Shown piece by piece: positions 8,818 through 16,466 of a DNA stretch of 36,441 nucleotides. Origin of the DNA: Lachnoclostridium sp. (GTDB lineage: Bacteria > Bacteroidota > Bacteroidia > Bacteroidales > Muribaculaceae). A program made the position numbers and the translations under genes. How positions within the stretch are numbered: the stretch's first letter is position 1; every line of letters begins with the position of its first letter. The stretch covers positions 1-36,441 of the forward strand of contig JAMPAP010000008.1 of assembly GCA_023667185.1 (NCBI GenBank), written 5' to 3'. The notes beneath the pieces were generated by a model. That model did not search any database and had not been told where the DNA came from. It saw only the letters and a program-made list of their open reading frames with translations.

Positions 8818-8838
8818 AAAATTTTGTATGTGTATGGC

Positions 8839-10587
8839 TTAAATGCCGAGGTCTTTCTTTACGGCCTCAACTTTAACGTCAGCTTCCTGACCGCATTTGC
8901 CATAATCCTCAACCTTGGTCATAGGTACTTTAACCTCGATATAGAATTTGATCTTGGGCTCAGTGCCTGAGGGACGGATTGAGATCTTCGAGCCATCAGC
9001 TGTGAAATACTGTAGAACGTTAGATGTAACGGGCATATCGATCTTCTCAGTAGTGCCTGTGGTGGTGTTAGTAAGTGTCAGAGAATCGTAGTCCTTGATG
9101 ATTTCCACCTTGCTGCCGGCGATTTCTTTGGGCGGGTTGGCGCGGAATTCTTTCATCATGGCCTGAATTTCTTCAGCACCGCTCTTTCCGGGGCGAACTA
9201 CTGACACACCAACTTCGCGGCTGAAGCCGTAGGTCAGGTAGATGTCAGCGAGCATAGCCTGAAAGTCCATACCTTTGTCGCGGGCCCAAGCGCAAGCCTC
9301 AGCCATCAGAGAGATAGCTGAAACTGAGTCTTTGTCGCGAGCGAATGTCTCAGCGAGGAAGCCGTAGCTTTCTTCGCCGCCACCGAGGTATCTCATGACG
9401 TCTTCATTGTCGCGCATAACGGCAGCGATCCATTTGAAACCGGTGTAGCAGTCGTACATCTTCACGCCCCATTTGTCGGCGATAGCTTTGATAACTTCGG
9501 TTGTCACGATGGTCTTGACGATGAATTCGTTGCCTTTAAGGCGACCGAGTTCTTTATTGCGGGTGATGATGTAGTTGAGGAGGATCATCACGATCTGGTT
9601 ACCGTTAAGGAGAACGTATTCGCCCTTGTCGTCACGGATTACGCAACCTATACGGTCAGCATCGGGGTCAGAAGCCATGATGATGTCAGCGTTGACTTCT
9701 TTACCTTTAGCGATGGCCATAGCCATAGCAGAGGCATTTTCGGGGTTGGGGGAGTCAACAGTGGGGAAGTCACCTGACGGTACGTCCTGCTCGGGGACAT
9801 GGATGATATTGGTGAAACCATAGTTCTTGAGCGATGCAGGTACGAGTTTCACGCCGGTACCGTGAATAGGGGTGTAGACGATCTTAAGGTCTTTATATTT
9901 TTCTATTACATCGGGGCTGAGAGAGAGGCCTTTGATGGCTTCAAGGTATTCAGCGTCGATCTTTTCTCCGATGATTTCGATAAGATCTTTGTTGCCCTGG
10001 AATTTGATTTCGCTTACACCTTTGATGCGGTTAACGTGGTCGATGATGTTTACATCATGCGGAGCGATGATCTGAGCGCCGTCTTCCCAGTAAGCTTTGT
10101 AGCCGTTGTAGATTTTGGGATTGTGAGAAGCTGTGATGTTTACACCGCTCTGGCATCCGAGGTGACGGATGGCGTAAGAGAGCTCGGGTGTGGGACGGAA
10201 GCTATCGAAGAGATATACTTTGATACCGTTGGCTGAGAAGATGTCAGCTACGATTTCGGCAAATTTACGTGAGTTGTTACGTACATCGTGGCCTACTACG
10301 ACTTTTATTTGAGGCAGATCCTTGAATGCTTCTTTGAGGTAGTTGGCAAGTCCTTGAGTGGCAGCGCCTACGGTGTAAATGTTCATGCGGTTGGTACCTG
10401 CTCCCATGATTCCGCGCAGACCACCGGTGCCGAATTCGAGATCGCGATAGAATGACTCGATCAACTCGGTCTTGTCATCAGCATCAAGCATACGCTGTAC
10501 TTCCTTGCGGGTTTCTTCGTCATACCCGGGGCCGAGCCATTCCTTGGCTTTGGCCGTAACTTCTTTAAGAAGGTCTTGGTTTTCCAT
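8839..10587 (-). CDS. Phosphoglucomutase/phosphomannomutase (phospho-sugar mutase)
   Basis: A 582-residue alpha-D-phosphohexomutase interconverting hexose 1- and 6-phosphates, linking central metabolism with nucleotide-sugar and glycan synthesis. All four family motifs are present: the phosphoserine loop TASHNP with Ser154, the metal loop DPDADR, the sugar-binding loop GGEESYGF and the phosphate-binding loop RPSGTEPK near the C-terminus. Length and the N-terminal FGTGGLRGIMGAGTNRMN segment match the long PgcA-type subgroup rather than the 450-residue ManB/GlmM type. It has its own promoter and a U-tract terminator, so it is monocistronic. Glucose versus mannose preference cannot be called. 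Confidence 0.94.
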   Translation of the reverse strand: MENQDLLKEVTAKAKEWLGPGYDEETRKEVQRMLDADDKTELIESFYRDLEFGTGGLRGIMGAGTNRMNIYTVGAATQGLANYLKEAFKDLPQIKVVVGHDVRNNSRKFAEIVADIFSANGIKVYLFDSFRPTPELSYAIRHLGCQSGVNITASHNPKIYNGYKAYWEDGAQIIAPHDVNIIDHVNRIKGVSEIKFQGNKDLIEIIGEKIDAEYLEAIKGLSLSPDVIEKYKDLKIVYTPIHGTGVKLVPASLKNYGFTNIIHVPEQDVPSGDFPTVDSPNPENASAMAMAIAKGKEVNADIIMASDPDADRIGCVIRDDKGEYVLLNGNQIVMILLNYIITRNKELGRLKGNEFIVKTIVTTEVIKAIADKWGVKMYDCYTGFKWIAAVMRDNEDVMRYLGGGEESYGFLAETFARDKDSVSAISLMAEACAWARDKGMDFQAMLADIYLTYGFSREVGVSVVRPGKSGAEEIQAMMKEFRANPPKEIAGSKVEIIKDYDSLTLTNTTTGTTEKIDMPVTSNVLQYFTADGSKISIRPSGTEPKIKFYIEVKVPMTKVEDYGKCGQEADVKVEAVKKDLGI

Positions 10588-10629
10588 GTCTATGTTTATT
10601 TAAAATAAGTATTCAGAATTGATGATAGG

Positions 10630-10660
10630 CAAATTTACCTTATTTCCACAATATAACAAA
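10630..10660 (-). promoter_or_regulatory. Promoter of the phosphohexomutase gene
   Basis: On the minus strand TTTG (10660-10657) is followed after 19 nt by TAAATTTG (10637-10630), a very good fit to the Bacteroidetes promoter. The leader to the ATG at 10587 would be about 37 nt. Confidence 0.8.
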
Positions 10661-10670
10661 GAAAAAGGTG

Positions 10671-10702
10671 TAAAAAATTATTACATTCTGATAAATAGAA
10701 TG
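10671..10702 (-). terminator. Intrinsic terminator of the polyprenyl synthase gene
   Basis: On the minus strand CATTCT pairs with AGAATG around a 7-nt loop (10702-10684). After a short AT spacer an AATTTTTT tract follows, just downstream of the stop at 10715. Outer bases (ATTAC and GTAAT) can pair across a small bulge. Confidence 0.65.
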
Positions 10703-10714
10703 AAAAAGTAATGC

Positions 10715-11674
10715 TTAGATGGAATCTATCAAGGAAATAAGGGCTTCGGAGGCTTTGCAGGGGGTGAATGAGCGGATGATGTCGCGGGCTTTAGCTGCGA
10801 GCTCTTCGATTTTGTGACGCGCGTATTCTATGCCGCCACATTCCTTGGCATATTTAATGAGTGTGTTGATCTCATCAGTTGACAATACTTCTTTACGTGA
10901 AAGAGCGATCATTTCGGCAGACTGAGGCTTGTCTGTTAGACTAAGGGCATAGAGTAGTGGGAGTGTGATCTTTCCTTCACGAAGGTCGTTTCCGGTAGGT
11001 TTTCCTATAGATGCATCGTCAAAGTAGTCGAGTATGTCATCGCGGATCTGGAAGCATCGGCCGAACAACTCGGCAAACTGTTCCATCTTGTGAAGCTGCT
11101 CGTCATTAGCATTCACAAGGTAGCATCCCATCCTGACGCATGATACAAATAGAGAGGCTGTCTTATGGGATATAATTTTGAAATAGCTATCCTCGTCGAG
11201 TGAATGGAAGCGGGCGTTGTATATTTGATCCATTTCGCCAACGGATAGATTTCTGCCGAGCTCACTGATGGCTTTAATTACGCGCAGGTCGCCGGTGGTG
11301 ACAGCTTCTGTTAGAGATGTAGATACGAAAAAGTCGCCTACGAGTACTGCTATATGGTTGTCCCAAACGGTGTTGATAGTGGGTCGCCCATGCCGTGTGG
11401 ATGAGTCATCGACAACGTCGTCATGGATTAGAGAAGCATTGTGAAGTAGCTCAACGGCGGCGGCTGCCGAGATAATTCGCTCGTCAATTTTGCCAAACAG
11501 TTCGGCTGTAAGAATCACTAGAATCGGGCGCAACTGTTTGCCTTTGACTCCGAGGTAATTAGCGATGATAGAGTTCATCATCTCATTTGACGAGTCAAGG
11601 GCATCCGCGATGCGGGTGTTCAGCATGTCGAGTTCAGATGACAGCGATTGACGTATTTGCGTTAATTTTGCCAT
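10715..11674 (-). CDS. Polyprenyl (trans-isoprenyl) diphosphate synthase
   Basis: Chain-elongating prenyltransferase that adds isopentenyl units to an allylic diphosphate, probably making the side chain of menaquinone. With the start chosen here it has 319 residues, typical for the long-chain IspB/octaprenyl type. The first aspartate-rich motif is LIHDDVVDD (Asp85, Asp86, Asp89) and the second is QIRDDILDY. GKQLRP near residues 45-50 is the substrate diphosphate-binding segment. A frame extending to 11716 would add 14 residues, but a -7 promoter box lies within that extension, so the ATG at 11674 is preferred. Product chain length cannot be deduced safely. Confidence 0.92.
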   Translation of the reverse strand: MAKLTQIRQSLSSELDMLNTRIADALDSSNEMMNSIIANYLGVKGKQLRPILVILTAELFGKIDERIISAAAAVELLHNASLIHDDVVDDSSTRHGRPTINTVWDNHIAVLVGDFFVSTSLTEAVTTGDLRVIKAISELGRNLSVGEMDQIYNARFHSLDEDSYFKIISHKTASLFVSCVRMGCYLVNANDEQLHKMEQFAELFGRCFQIRDDILDYFDDASIGKPTGNDLREGKITLPLLYALSLTDKPQSAEMIALSRKEVLSTDEINTLIKYAKECGGIEYARHKIEELAAKARDIIRSFTPCKASEALISLIDSI

Positions 11675-11683
11675 TTCGGGTGA

Positions 11684-11717
11684 CAAAATTAGTGAAAAGC
11701 TTGGAAAAATCAGCAAA
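11684..11717 (-). promoter_or_regulatory. Promoter of the polyprenyl synthase gene
   Basis: Minus strand: TTTG (11717-11714), 22 nt, then TAATTTTG (11691-11684). The -7 box ends only 9 nt before the ATG at 11674, so the transcript would have a leader of a few bases at most. Confidence 0.68.
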
Positions 11718-11734
11718 TCGTCGGATTTTTTTGC

Positions 11735-12652
11735 TTATATTTCTATCAGTTCATTTTCAGGGATACCGGTAATCTTCGAAATTTGGTGAGAAGTGAAGCC
11801 ATCTTTTTTCATTTCAATGGCTATTTCAAGAGCTTTTTTTCGCTCGCCTTCAGCCATACCTTTAGCCATACCTTTAGCCATACCTTCAGCCATACCTTCA
11901 GCCATACCTTCGGCTCGACCTTTGAGCTCACCTTTGTATTCGGCAGATTTTACTGTGTTGTTATAATCGCGCATTATTTTCAGCGATGTCTCATAGGCTA
12001 TGCGATCCTCGGGGGAGAACCGGGCAATCTCAGCTTGGTGGAAGAAACGCTCAAATATCTTGTCGCGTAACGCTGCCGGTTTTTCGTCAAGAAGTGCAAG
12101 ATTTTTGATGACATATAGCCAGCAGTCAGCATATCCTTTAAGGTCATCTACCTCTTTATTAAACTTGGGCATCTCTAGGTAGATATATGTGAGTTTGTCG
12201 AAGAATACTTTGTGGGTATTCACATCAGTGAGCTGAACCACATGTTTATAATCGGGATCGCTTATATAGTCTTCCATCTTGAAGTTAAGGAAGGCAATAG
12301 TATAGATGGGTGGCAACTGATAATTCCATTCGCCTCTTTTGGCAGCGGCCTGAATGGGGAATGATGAGTAATAGATGGTACGATCCATGAAATATCGCTG
12401 ATATGCATTCTGCATTTCGACGATGATATGAGAACCGTCAGAAGTCTCACAATATAAGTCATATACAGCCTTGCGATCATCCGGGGTCTTGCCGAAAACT
12501 TCAGTATTATTATACGAGATATCGACTATAGGACGCTCGCAGTCAAGTATCGAATTAAGGAATTCGATCAGAAAATCCTTGTGGGCGGGTGTTCCGAACA
12601 GAAGTTTGAAGCCGAAGTCAGTGAATGGATTTACGTATCTTTCAGTGCACAT
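11735..12652 (-). CDS. Rpn-family/PD-(D/E)XK nuclease family transposase-like protein
   Basis: A 305-residue protein of the Rpn recombination-promoting nuclease/PDDEXK-type transposase family that is scattered through Bacteroidetes genomes. The N-terminal NPFTDFGFKLLFGTPAHKDFLIEFLNSIL is diagnostic, and the nuclease core shows Asp65 and the E79-x-Q81 motif (YDLYCET then IIVEMQN). The C-terminal part contains five GMAE/GMAK-type tetrapeptide repeats encoded by 12-bp tandem repeats, then a small helical tail (TSHQISKITGIPENEL) resembling a DNA-binding helix-turn-helix. The start lies 11 nt inside ribD, so it is the last gene of the purE-ispG-ribD operon. Family members are mobile-like, although this copy shows no terminal repeats. 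Confidence 0.88.
   Translation of the reverse strand: MCTERYVNPFTDFGFKLLFGTPAHKDFLIEFLNSILDCERPIVDISYNNTEVFGKTPDDRKAVYDLYCETSDGSHIIVEMQNAYQRYFMDRTIYYSSFPIQAAAKRGEWNYQLPPIYTIAFLNFKMEDYISDPDYKHVVQLTDVNTHKVFFDKLTYIYLEMPKFNKEVDDLKGYADCWLYVIKNLALLDEKPAALRDKIFERFFHQAEIARFSPEDRIAYETSLKIMRDYNNTVKSAEYKGELKGRAEGMAEGMAEGMAKGMAKGMAEGERKKALEIAIEMKKDGFTSHQISKITGIPENELIEI
11853..11912. repeat. Five tandem 12-bp repeats inside the Rpn-like gene
   Basis: The plus strand carries five successive units of GCCATACCTTYA (fourth base of the last unit block CG instead of CA). On the coding strand each unit encodes four residues of the GMAE/GMAK type. Gain or loss of a unit would keep the frame. Confidence 0.9.
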
Positions 12653-13613
12653 GATCGTCAGAAGTTAGTGGAGATTTTACATTACCTTTAATAAAAGAGG
12701 GAGATTGCTCGATGCGCATTTCGTCATACAATCCTTCGTTAATGAATGATTGGAGCACGTCCCTGCCACCTTCTACGAGCAGTGATGTAATACCTTTTAG
12801 ATATAATTTATCCAATAGGGATTTGAGCGAATCACAGCCGGTAAGTTGAATCTTCTTTGGCAGGTCGTGGCGGATAGATGATGTAACATATATTATATTG
12901 TCATCGCGAAACACACTATTAGAAACCGGGATGCGGCCGCGGCGGTCAAGTATAACACGGAGCGGACTGCGCCCACTGATTAGCCGGGTGTCGAGTCTCG
13001 GATTATCGGCCATAGTCGTTCCGCTGCCTATGAGGATGGCGTCAATGGTGGCACGCACGTGGTGAACCATAGTTGATGTGAGCGGAGTAGATATTTTCCC
13101 ATCAATATATCCATCAGCACTCTCGGCCCATTTCAGGATTATATATGGACGATGAAGGGTGTGAGCCGTCATGAAGATGTGGTTTATGGCCTTACATTGG
13201 TCTTCGAGTACTCCTGTAGTGACCTTTACACCTGCCTGCCGGAGCATATTGATACCCTGGCCGCTGACCTTCTCAAAGGGGTCAAGGCATCCAACCACTA
13301 CTTCCGGAATTCCGCGGTCAATAATCAGTTTGGCGCATGGCGGCGTTTTTCCATAGTGAGAGCACGGCTCAAGAGTGACAAAAATGGTGGCAGATTTAAG
13401 CAGCTCGGGATTTTTGACCGAATTGATGGCATTGACCTCGGCATGGCCTTCGCCACACCGGCGGTGCCATCCTTCGCCGATTATATTGCCATCGGGCGAG
13501 ACAATGACGGCACCCACCATCGGATTAGGATGGGCGTCGAGCCTTCCGTTACGGGCAAGCTGCAGGGCGCGTCGCATATACGTCTGGTTGTCAAGCATCT
13601 TTCCAGTCACCAT
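12642..13613 (-). CDS. ribD: Bifunctional riboflavin biosynthesis deaminase/reductase
   Basis: Carries out the second and third steps of riboflavin synthesis: deamination of the GTP-derived pyrimidine, then reduction of the ribosyl side chain. The N-terminal deaminase has the zinc motif H57-A-E59 and the Cys84/Cys93 pair (LEPCSHYGKTPPC). The C-terminal reductase half begins near residue 150 (RPYIILKWAESADGYID) and ends with a GGRDVLQSFINEGLYDE segment. The length, 323, is short but within the Bacteroidetes range. It overlaps the end of ispG by 23 nt; an internal Met at residue 6 is an alternative start, also within ispG. Its last 11 nt overlap the Rpn-like gene. Confidence 0.94.
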   Translation of the reverse strand: MVTGKMLDNQTYMRRALQLARNGRLDAHPNPMVGAVIVSPDGNIIGEGWHRRCGEGHAEVNAINSVKNPELLKSATIFVTLEPCSHYGKTPPCAKLIIDRGIPEVVVGCLDPFEKVSGQGINMLRQAGVKVTTGVLEDQCKAINHIFMTAHTLHRPYIILKWAESADGYIDGKISTPLTSTMVHHVRATIDAILIGSGTTMADNPRLDTRLISGRSPLRVILDRRGRIPVSNSVFRDDNIIYVTSSIRHDLPKKIQLTGCDSLKSLLDKLYLKGITSLLVEGGRDVLQSFINEGLYDEMRIEQSPSFIKGNVKSPLTSDDHVH

Positions 13614-15198
13614 TATCTTTTATCAGTTGGATAAGGCGGGGAATAGCCTCATCCGTGGGAATATTTTTTTCGATGCACACTTTCCCTTTGTAGAGATTCA
13701 CTTTGCCTACGCCGCTGCCTACGTAGCCATAATCAGCATCGGCCATCTCACCCGGGCCGTTTACGATACACCCCATCACGCCTATTTTCAAACCTTTAAG
13801 ATGTGATGTAGCCTCTTTGATACGCTTCAGGGTTGACTGAAGATCGTACATCGTACGTCCACATCCGGGGCAGGATATGAATTCAGTCTTTGTCATTCTC
13901 AGACGTGTGGCTTGCAAAATAGCGAATGCCAGACGGATAGCATCTTCATCTGATAGCGAGTCGGCCTTGATCATGACACCGTCAGTGTATCCGTCAAGAA
14001 GCAGTGTGCCGAGATCGATCGAAGCGGCAATTGTAGCCTCATCGGCGGTCAGACCATTATATGCGGCCTTGAGGATTACACGGTTAGACCATCCGCGAGC
14101 GCTTATCCCGTCAAGGGCGCGACGCATTGAGCCGATATAATTGGGATGAGACGAACTGAGGATTATCGTAGCTCCAGGGTTGACGGATTCAGGCAGATTA
14201 TTTGCGGCATCAATTTCAACCACATCAGTCAGTTCTCCCGGCATGACGTCGACACCTATGACGATAGGTACGCGGCGGTTTTTGTGCTGCAGCTCTGTCC
14301 GTTCACCTTCGATAGCGGGTGCATCAGCCATTTTGCCAATATGGTCAAGAATCATTTTTGCTACAGGAATCTCACATTCAGGCTCTTCTGAGAGGGAGAC
14401 CCTGATAGTATCGCCGATGCCATCAGCGAGGAGACGGCCAATACCTACGGCCGACTTTACACGACCATCCTCGCCGTCGCCTGCCTCAGTGACGCCGAGA
14501 TGGAGTGGATAATCCATATTCTCTTTTTCAAGAGCATCGACAAGGAGCATGACGGTCTCCACCATCACGGTTACATTAGAGGCCTTGATGGAGATGACCA
14601 CATCGTCAAAATCTACCTTGCGGCATACGCGCAAAAACTCCATGACGCTTTCCACCATGCCGGCCGGGGTATCGCCGTAGCGGCTCATGATGCGGTCAGA
14701 CAGTGATCCGTGGTTTACGCCAAGGCGAATAGCGGTATGGTTCTCCCGACAAAGATTGAGGAAGGGCACCAGTGTGCGATCGATTTTGCTTACCTCGGTG
14801 GCATATTCCTCGTCAGTAAAGTCGATTTTTACGAACGTACGTCCCGGATCCACGAAGTTGCCTGGATTGATTCTTACCTTTTCGACGTGAAGTGCTGCTT
14901 CAAAGGCAGCTTTTGGGTTGAAATGAATATCGGCTACCAGTGGCACCATTACGCCGTCGGCTCTGAGACGTGCCGAGATTTCAGCGAGATTAGAGGCTTC
15001 GCGCACACCTTGGGCGGTAAGGCGTACGTATTCACCTCCTGCATCGACTATCCTTTTGATCTGAGCTACTGATGCTTCAGTATCCATAGTTGATGTCGAT
15101 GTCATCGACTGCACTCTGACGGGGTTATCGCCCCCGAGGGGAGTGTTGCCGATAATTACGGTGTGGGTTTTACGACGGTTATAGTTATATCCTGACAT
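13591..15198 (-). CDS. ispG: 4-hydroxy-3-methylbut-2-enyl diphosphate synthase
   Basis: Penultimate enzyme of the MEP isoprenoid pathway, a 4Fe-4S reductase converting MEcPP to HMBPP. The 535-residue length is well beyond the roughly 370 of the E. coli enzyme, because Bacteroidetes have the three-domain plant-type form with an insert between the TIM barrel and the iron-sulfur domain. The barrel begins at VRVQSMTSTSTMDTEASV. The cluster ligands are Cys443 and Cys446 (CPGCGRT) and Cys477 (GCIVNGPGE), with Glu484 completing the site. Its ATG shares one base with the purE stop codon (TAATG), so translation is coupled. ribD begins before it ends. Confidence 0.95.
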   Translation of the reverse strand: MSGYNYNRRKTHTVIIGNTPLGGDNPVRVQSMTSTSTMDTEASVAQIKRIVDAGGEYVRLTAQGVREASNLAEISARLRADGVMVPLVADIHFNPKAAFEAALHVEKVRINPGNFVDPGRTFVKIDFTDEEYATEVSKIDRTLVPFLNLCRENHTAIRLGVNHGSLSDRIMSRYGDTPAGMVESVMEFLRVCRKVDFDDVVISIKASNVTVMVETVMLLVDALEKENMDYPLHLGVTEAGDGEDGRVKSAVGIGRLLADGIGDTIRVSLSEEPECEIPVAKMILDHIGKMADAPAIEGERTELQHKNRRVPIVIGVDVMPGELTDVVEIDAANNLPESVNPGATIILSSSHPNYIGSMRRALDGISARGWSNRVILKAAYNGLTADEATIAASIDLGTLLLDGYTDGVMIKADSLSDEDAIRLAFAILQATRLRMTKTEFISCPGCGRTMYDLQSTLKRIKEATSHLKGLKIGVMGCIVNGPGEMADADYGYVGSGVGKVNLYKGKVCIEKNIPTDEAIPRLIQLIKDNGDWKDA

Positions 15199-15704
15199 TA
15201 ATTTGTTTTGAAGTTGTATTTCACCTCTTTAAGCTCTTCGTTGGCCTTTACAATCTTGTCGACCAGACCGCGGCGGTATTCCGAGAAACGTTCGGCCAGC
15301 TCATGGTCGCTCAGGGCAAGAATCTGCACAGCGAGCACAGCAGCATTCATGCCGGCGTTGATGCCTACGGTAGCCACCGAGATACCCGGAGGCATCTGAA
15401 CGATAGAGAGTAGCGCGTCACGCCCCTCGAGGGTAGAGTTGACCGGAATACCTATCACTGGCAGTGGAGTCATGGCAGCAATCACGCCCGGAAGAGCGGC
15501 AGCCATACCTGCTGCGGCGATAATTACTTTTAGGCCACGCTCCTGAGCTGTGCGGGCAAACTTCTCCACTTCAGCCGGTGTACGGTGAGCCGAAAGGGCA
15601 TTCATCTCAAACGGCACCTCCATTTTCTCGAGAAAATCGGCGGTTTTCTTCAGGATGGGAAGGTCGCTCGTGCTTCCCATTATAATACTGACGATTGGTT
15701 TCAT
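15198..15704 (-). CDS. purE: N5-carboxyaminoimidazole ribonucleotide mutase
   Basis: Catalyses the N5-CAIR to CAIR rearrangement in de novo purine synthesis. At 168 residues it is a normal class I PurE. The substrate loop IMGSTSDLPILKKT at residues 8-21, the SAHRTP motif near 39-44 and the AAGMAAALPG and GIPVNS segments are all clear. It lies 11 nt after the PAP2-like gene and its stop overlaps the ispG start by one base. The purE-ispG pairing unites unrelated pathways but recurs in Bacteroidales genomes as I know them. Confidence 0.95.
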   Translation of the reverse strand: MKPIVSIIMGSTSDLPILKKTADFLEKMEVPFEMNALSAHRTPAEVEKFARTAQERGLKVIIAAAGMAAALPGVIAAMTPLPVIGIPVNSTLEGRDALLSIVQMPPGISVATVGINAGMNAAVLAVQILALSDHELAERFSEYRRGLVDKIVKANEELKEVKYNFKTN

Positions 15705-15715
15705 ATCTTACAAGA

Positions 15716-16327
15716 TTACTGTATCATTGAAAGGAAATATACACAAATGAAGCCATTGGCCGCGCCGGCTATAACCTGCCACAGGGTGTGGCGACCGAGA
15801 TAGACGCGTGCTGTCATGGTAAGGCCGGTGGCGAGGATAACGCCGGTTATCCACCAGTTCATGTTGACCACGGCAAGGTCAGCCGTAGCGATACGGAAAG
15901 TCAGCGCTACGAGTCCGGCCATACCTGCGGCGTGGGCTGAAATCTTCCACCATCGGTTGACCACGATGTTGATGGCGCAGGCAGCAGCTCCGCCGAGGAA
16001 GAAGCCGCATAGCCATTCGGGGGCATTTGCTCGATGAAAAAACAGGGCGCATCCCAGATAGCAAAGCAGCGTGATGATGTAAGGATACGTGCGCTCAGTG
16101 CGGTTATTCAGCCCGGTGTCTGACACATAGCCGAGGCGATACATAGCAAAGATGGCCAGGGCGGGCAGGATACACGTGGTGACAAAGGTCATTATGACCG
16201 AATTCCAGAGCAGAACTGATGGCAACACTGACATCACCGATGCCAGCACGGCTATGATCATTCCGTAGACCGGGCTCAGCAGCGGCGAGAATATTGCCGA
16301 AATTATGCGGGCTATTGTTTTCATCAT
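15716..16327 (-). CDS. PAP2-superfamily-like membrane protein
   Basis: A 203-residue integral membrane protein with about six hydrophobic segments. Degenerate PAP2 (lipid phosphatase/phosphotransferase) motifs can be aligned: RTYP at 79-82, S130-A-H132 in place of PSGH, and R174-x5-H180-x3-Q184 in place of R-x5-H-x3-D. The conserved Arg and two His survive, but the final Asp is Gln. It could act on prenyl or phospholipid phosphates in the inner membrane, which would fit the isoprenoid gene ispG in the same operon; that is inference. It is the first gene of the operon, with a TAACTTTG -7 box 16 nt before the double ATG. The second ATG at 16324 is equally possible. Confidence 0.7.
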   Translation of the reverse strand: MMKTIARIISAIFSPLLSPVYGMIIAVLASVMSVLPSVLLWNSVIMTFVTTCILPALAIFAMYRLGYVSDTGLNNRTERTYPYIITLLCYLGCALFFHRANAPEWLCGFFLGGAAACAINIVVNRWWKISAHAAGMAGLVALTFRIATADLAVVNMNWWITGVILATGLTMTARVYLGRHTLWQVIAGAANGFICVYFLSMIQ

Positions 16328-16343
16328 GCGCTTTTTTCTCTTA

Positions 16344-16351
16344 CAAAGTTA
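16344..16351 (-). promoter_or_regulatory. -7 box of the PAP2-purE-ispG-ribD-rpn operon
   Basis: The minus strand reads TAACTTTG, 16 nt before the first ATG of the PAP2-like gene. A TTT run about 21 nt further upstream is a weak -33 candidate. Confidence 0.55.
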
Positions 16352-16412
16352 ATCAGATTATATATTAATGTGAAACCATTTTAAATTTTTTAACTCATAT
16401 CACAAAAATCCA

Positions 16413-16435
16413 TAATCATAATATGATTAATTTTG
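16413..16435 (+). promoter_or_regulatory. -7 box and overlapping palindrome upstream of the GH5 gene
   Basis: TAATTTTG at 16428-16435 fits the -7 consensus, 31 nt before the ATG at 16467. It overlaps by two bases a perfect inverted repeat, TAATCAT-AAT-ATGATTA (16413-16429), placed where a repressor or activator could bind. The AT-rich composition makes chance occurrence possible. Confidence 0.5.
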
Positions 16436-16466
16436 GCGAATGAAATGCCTTAAAGATAATACAAAT

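Noticed and set aside
13152-13806. Long plus-strand frames of 143-160 residues across ribD and ispG
   Set aside because: They are antisense to two clearly identified genes with full family motifs, and their translations show no domain.
16440-16466. Earlier ATG for the GH5 enzyme
   Set aside because: It is only 4 nt from the -7 box and puts nine extra residues before a normal signal peptide. Given the fmt case it cannot be excluded fully.
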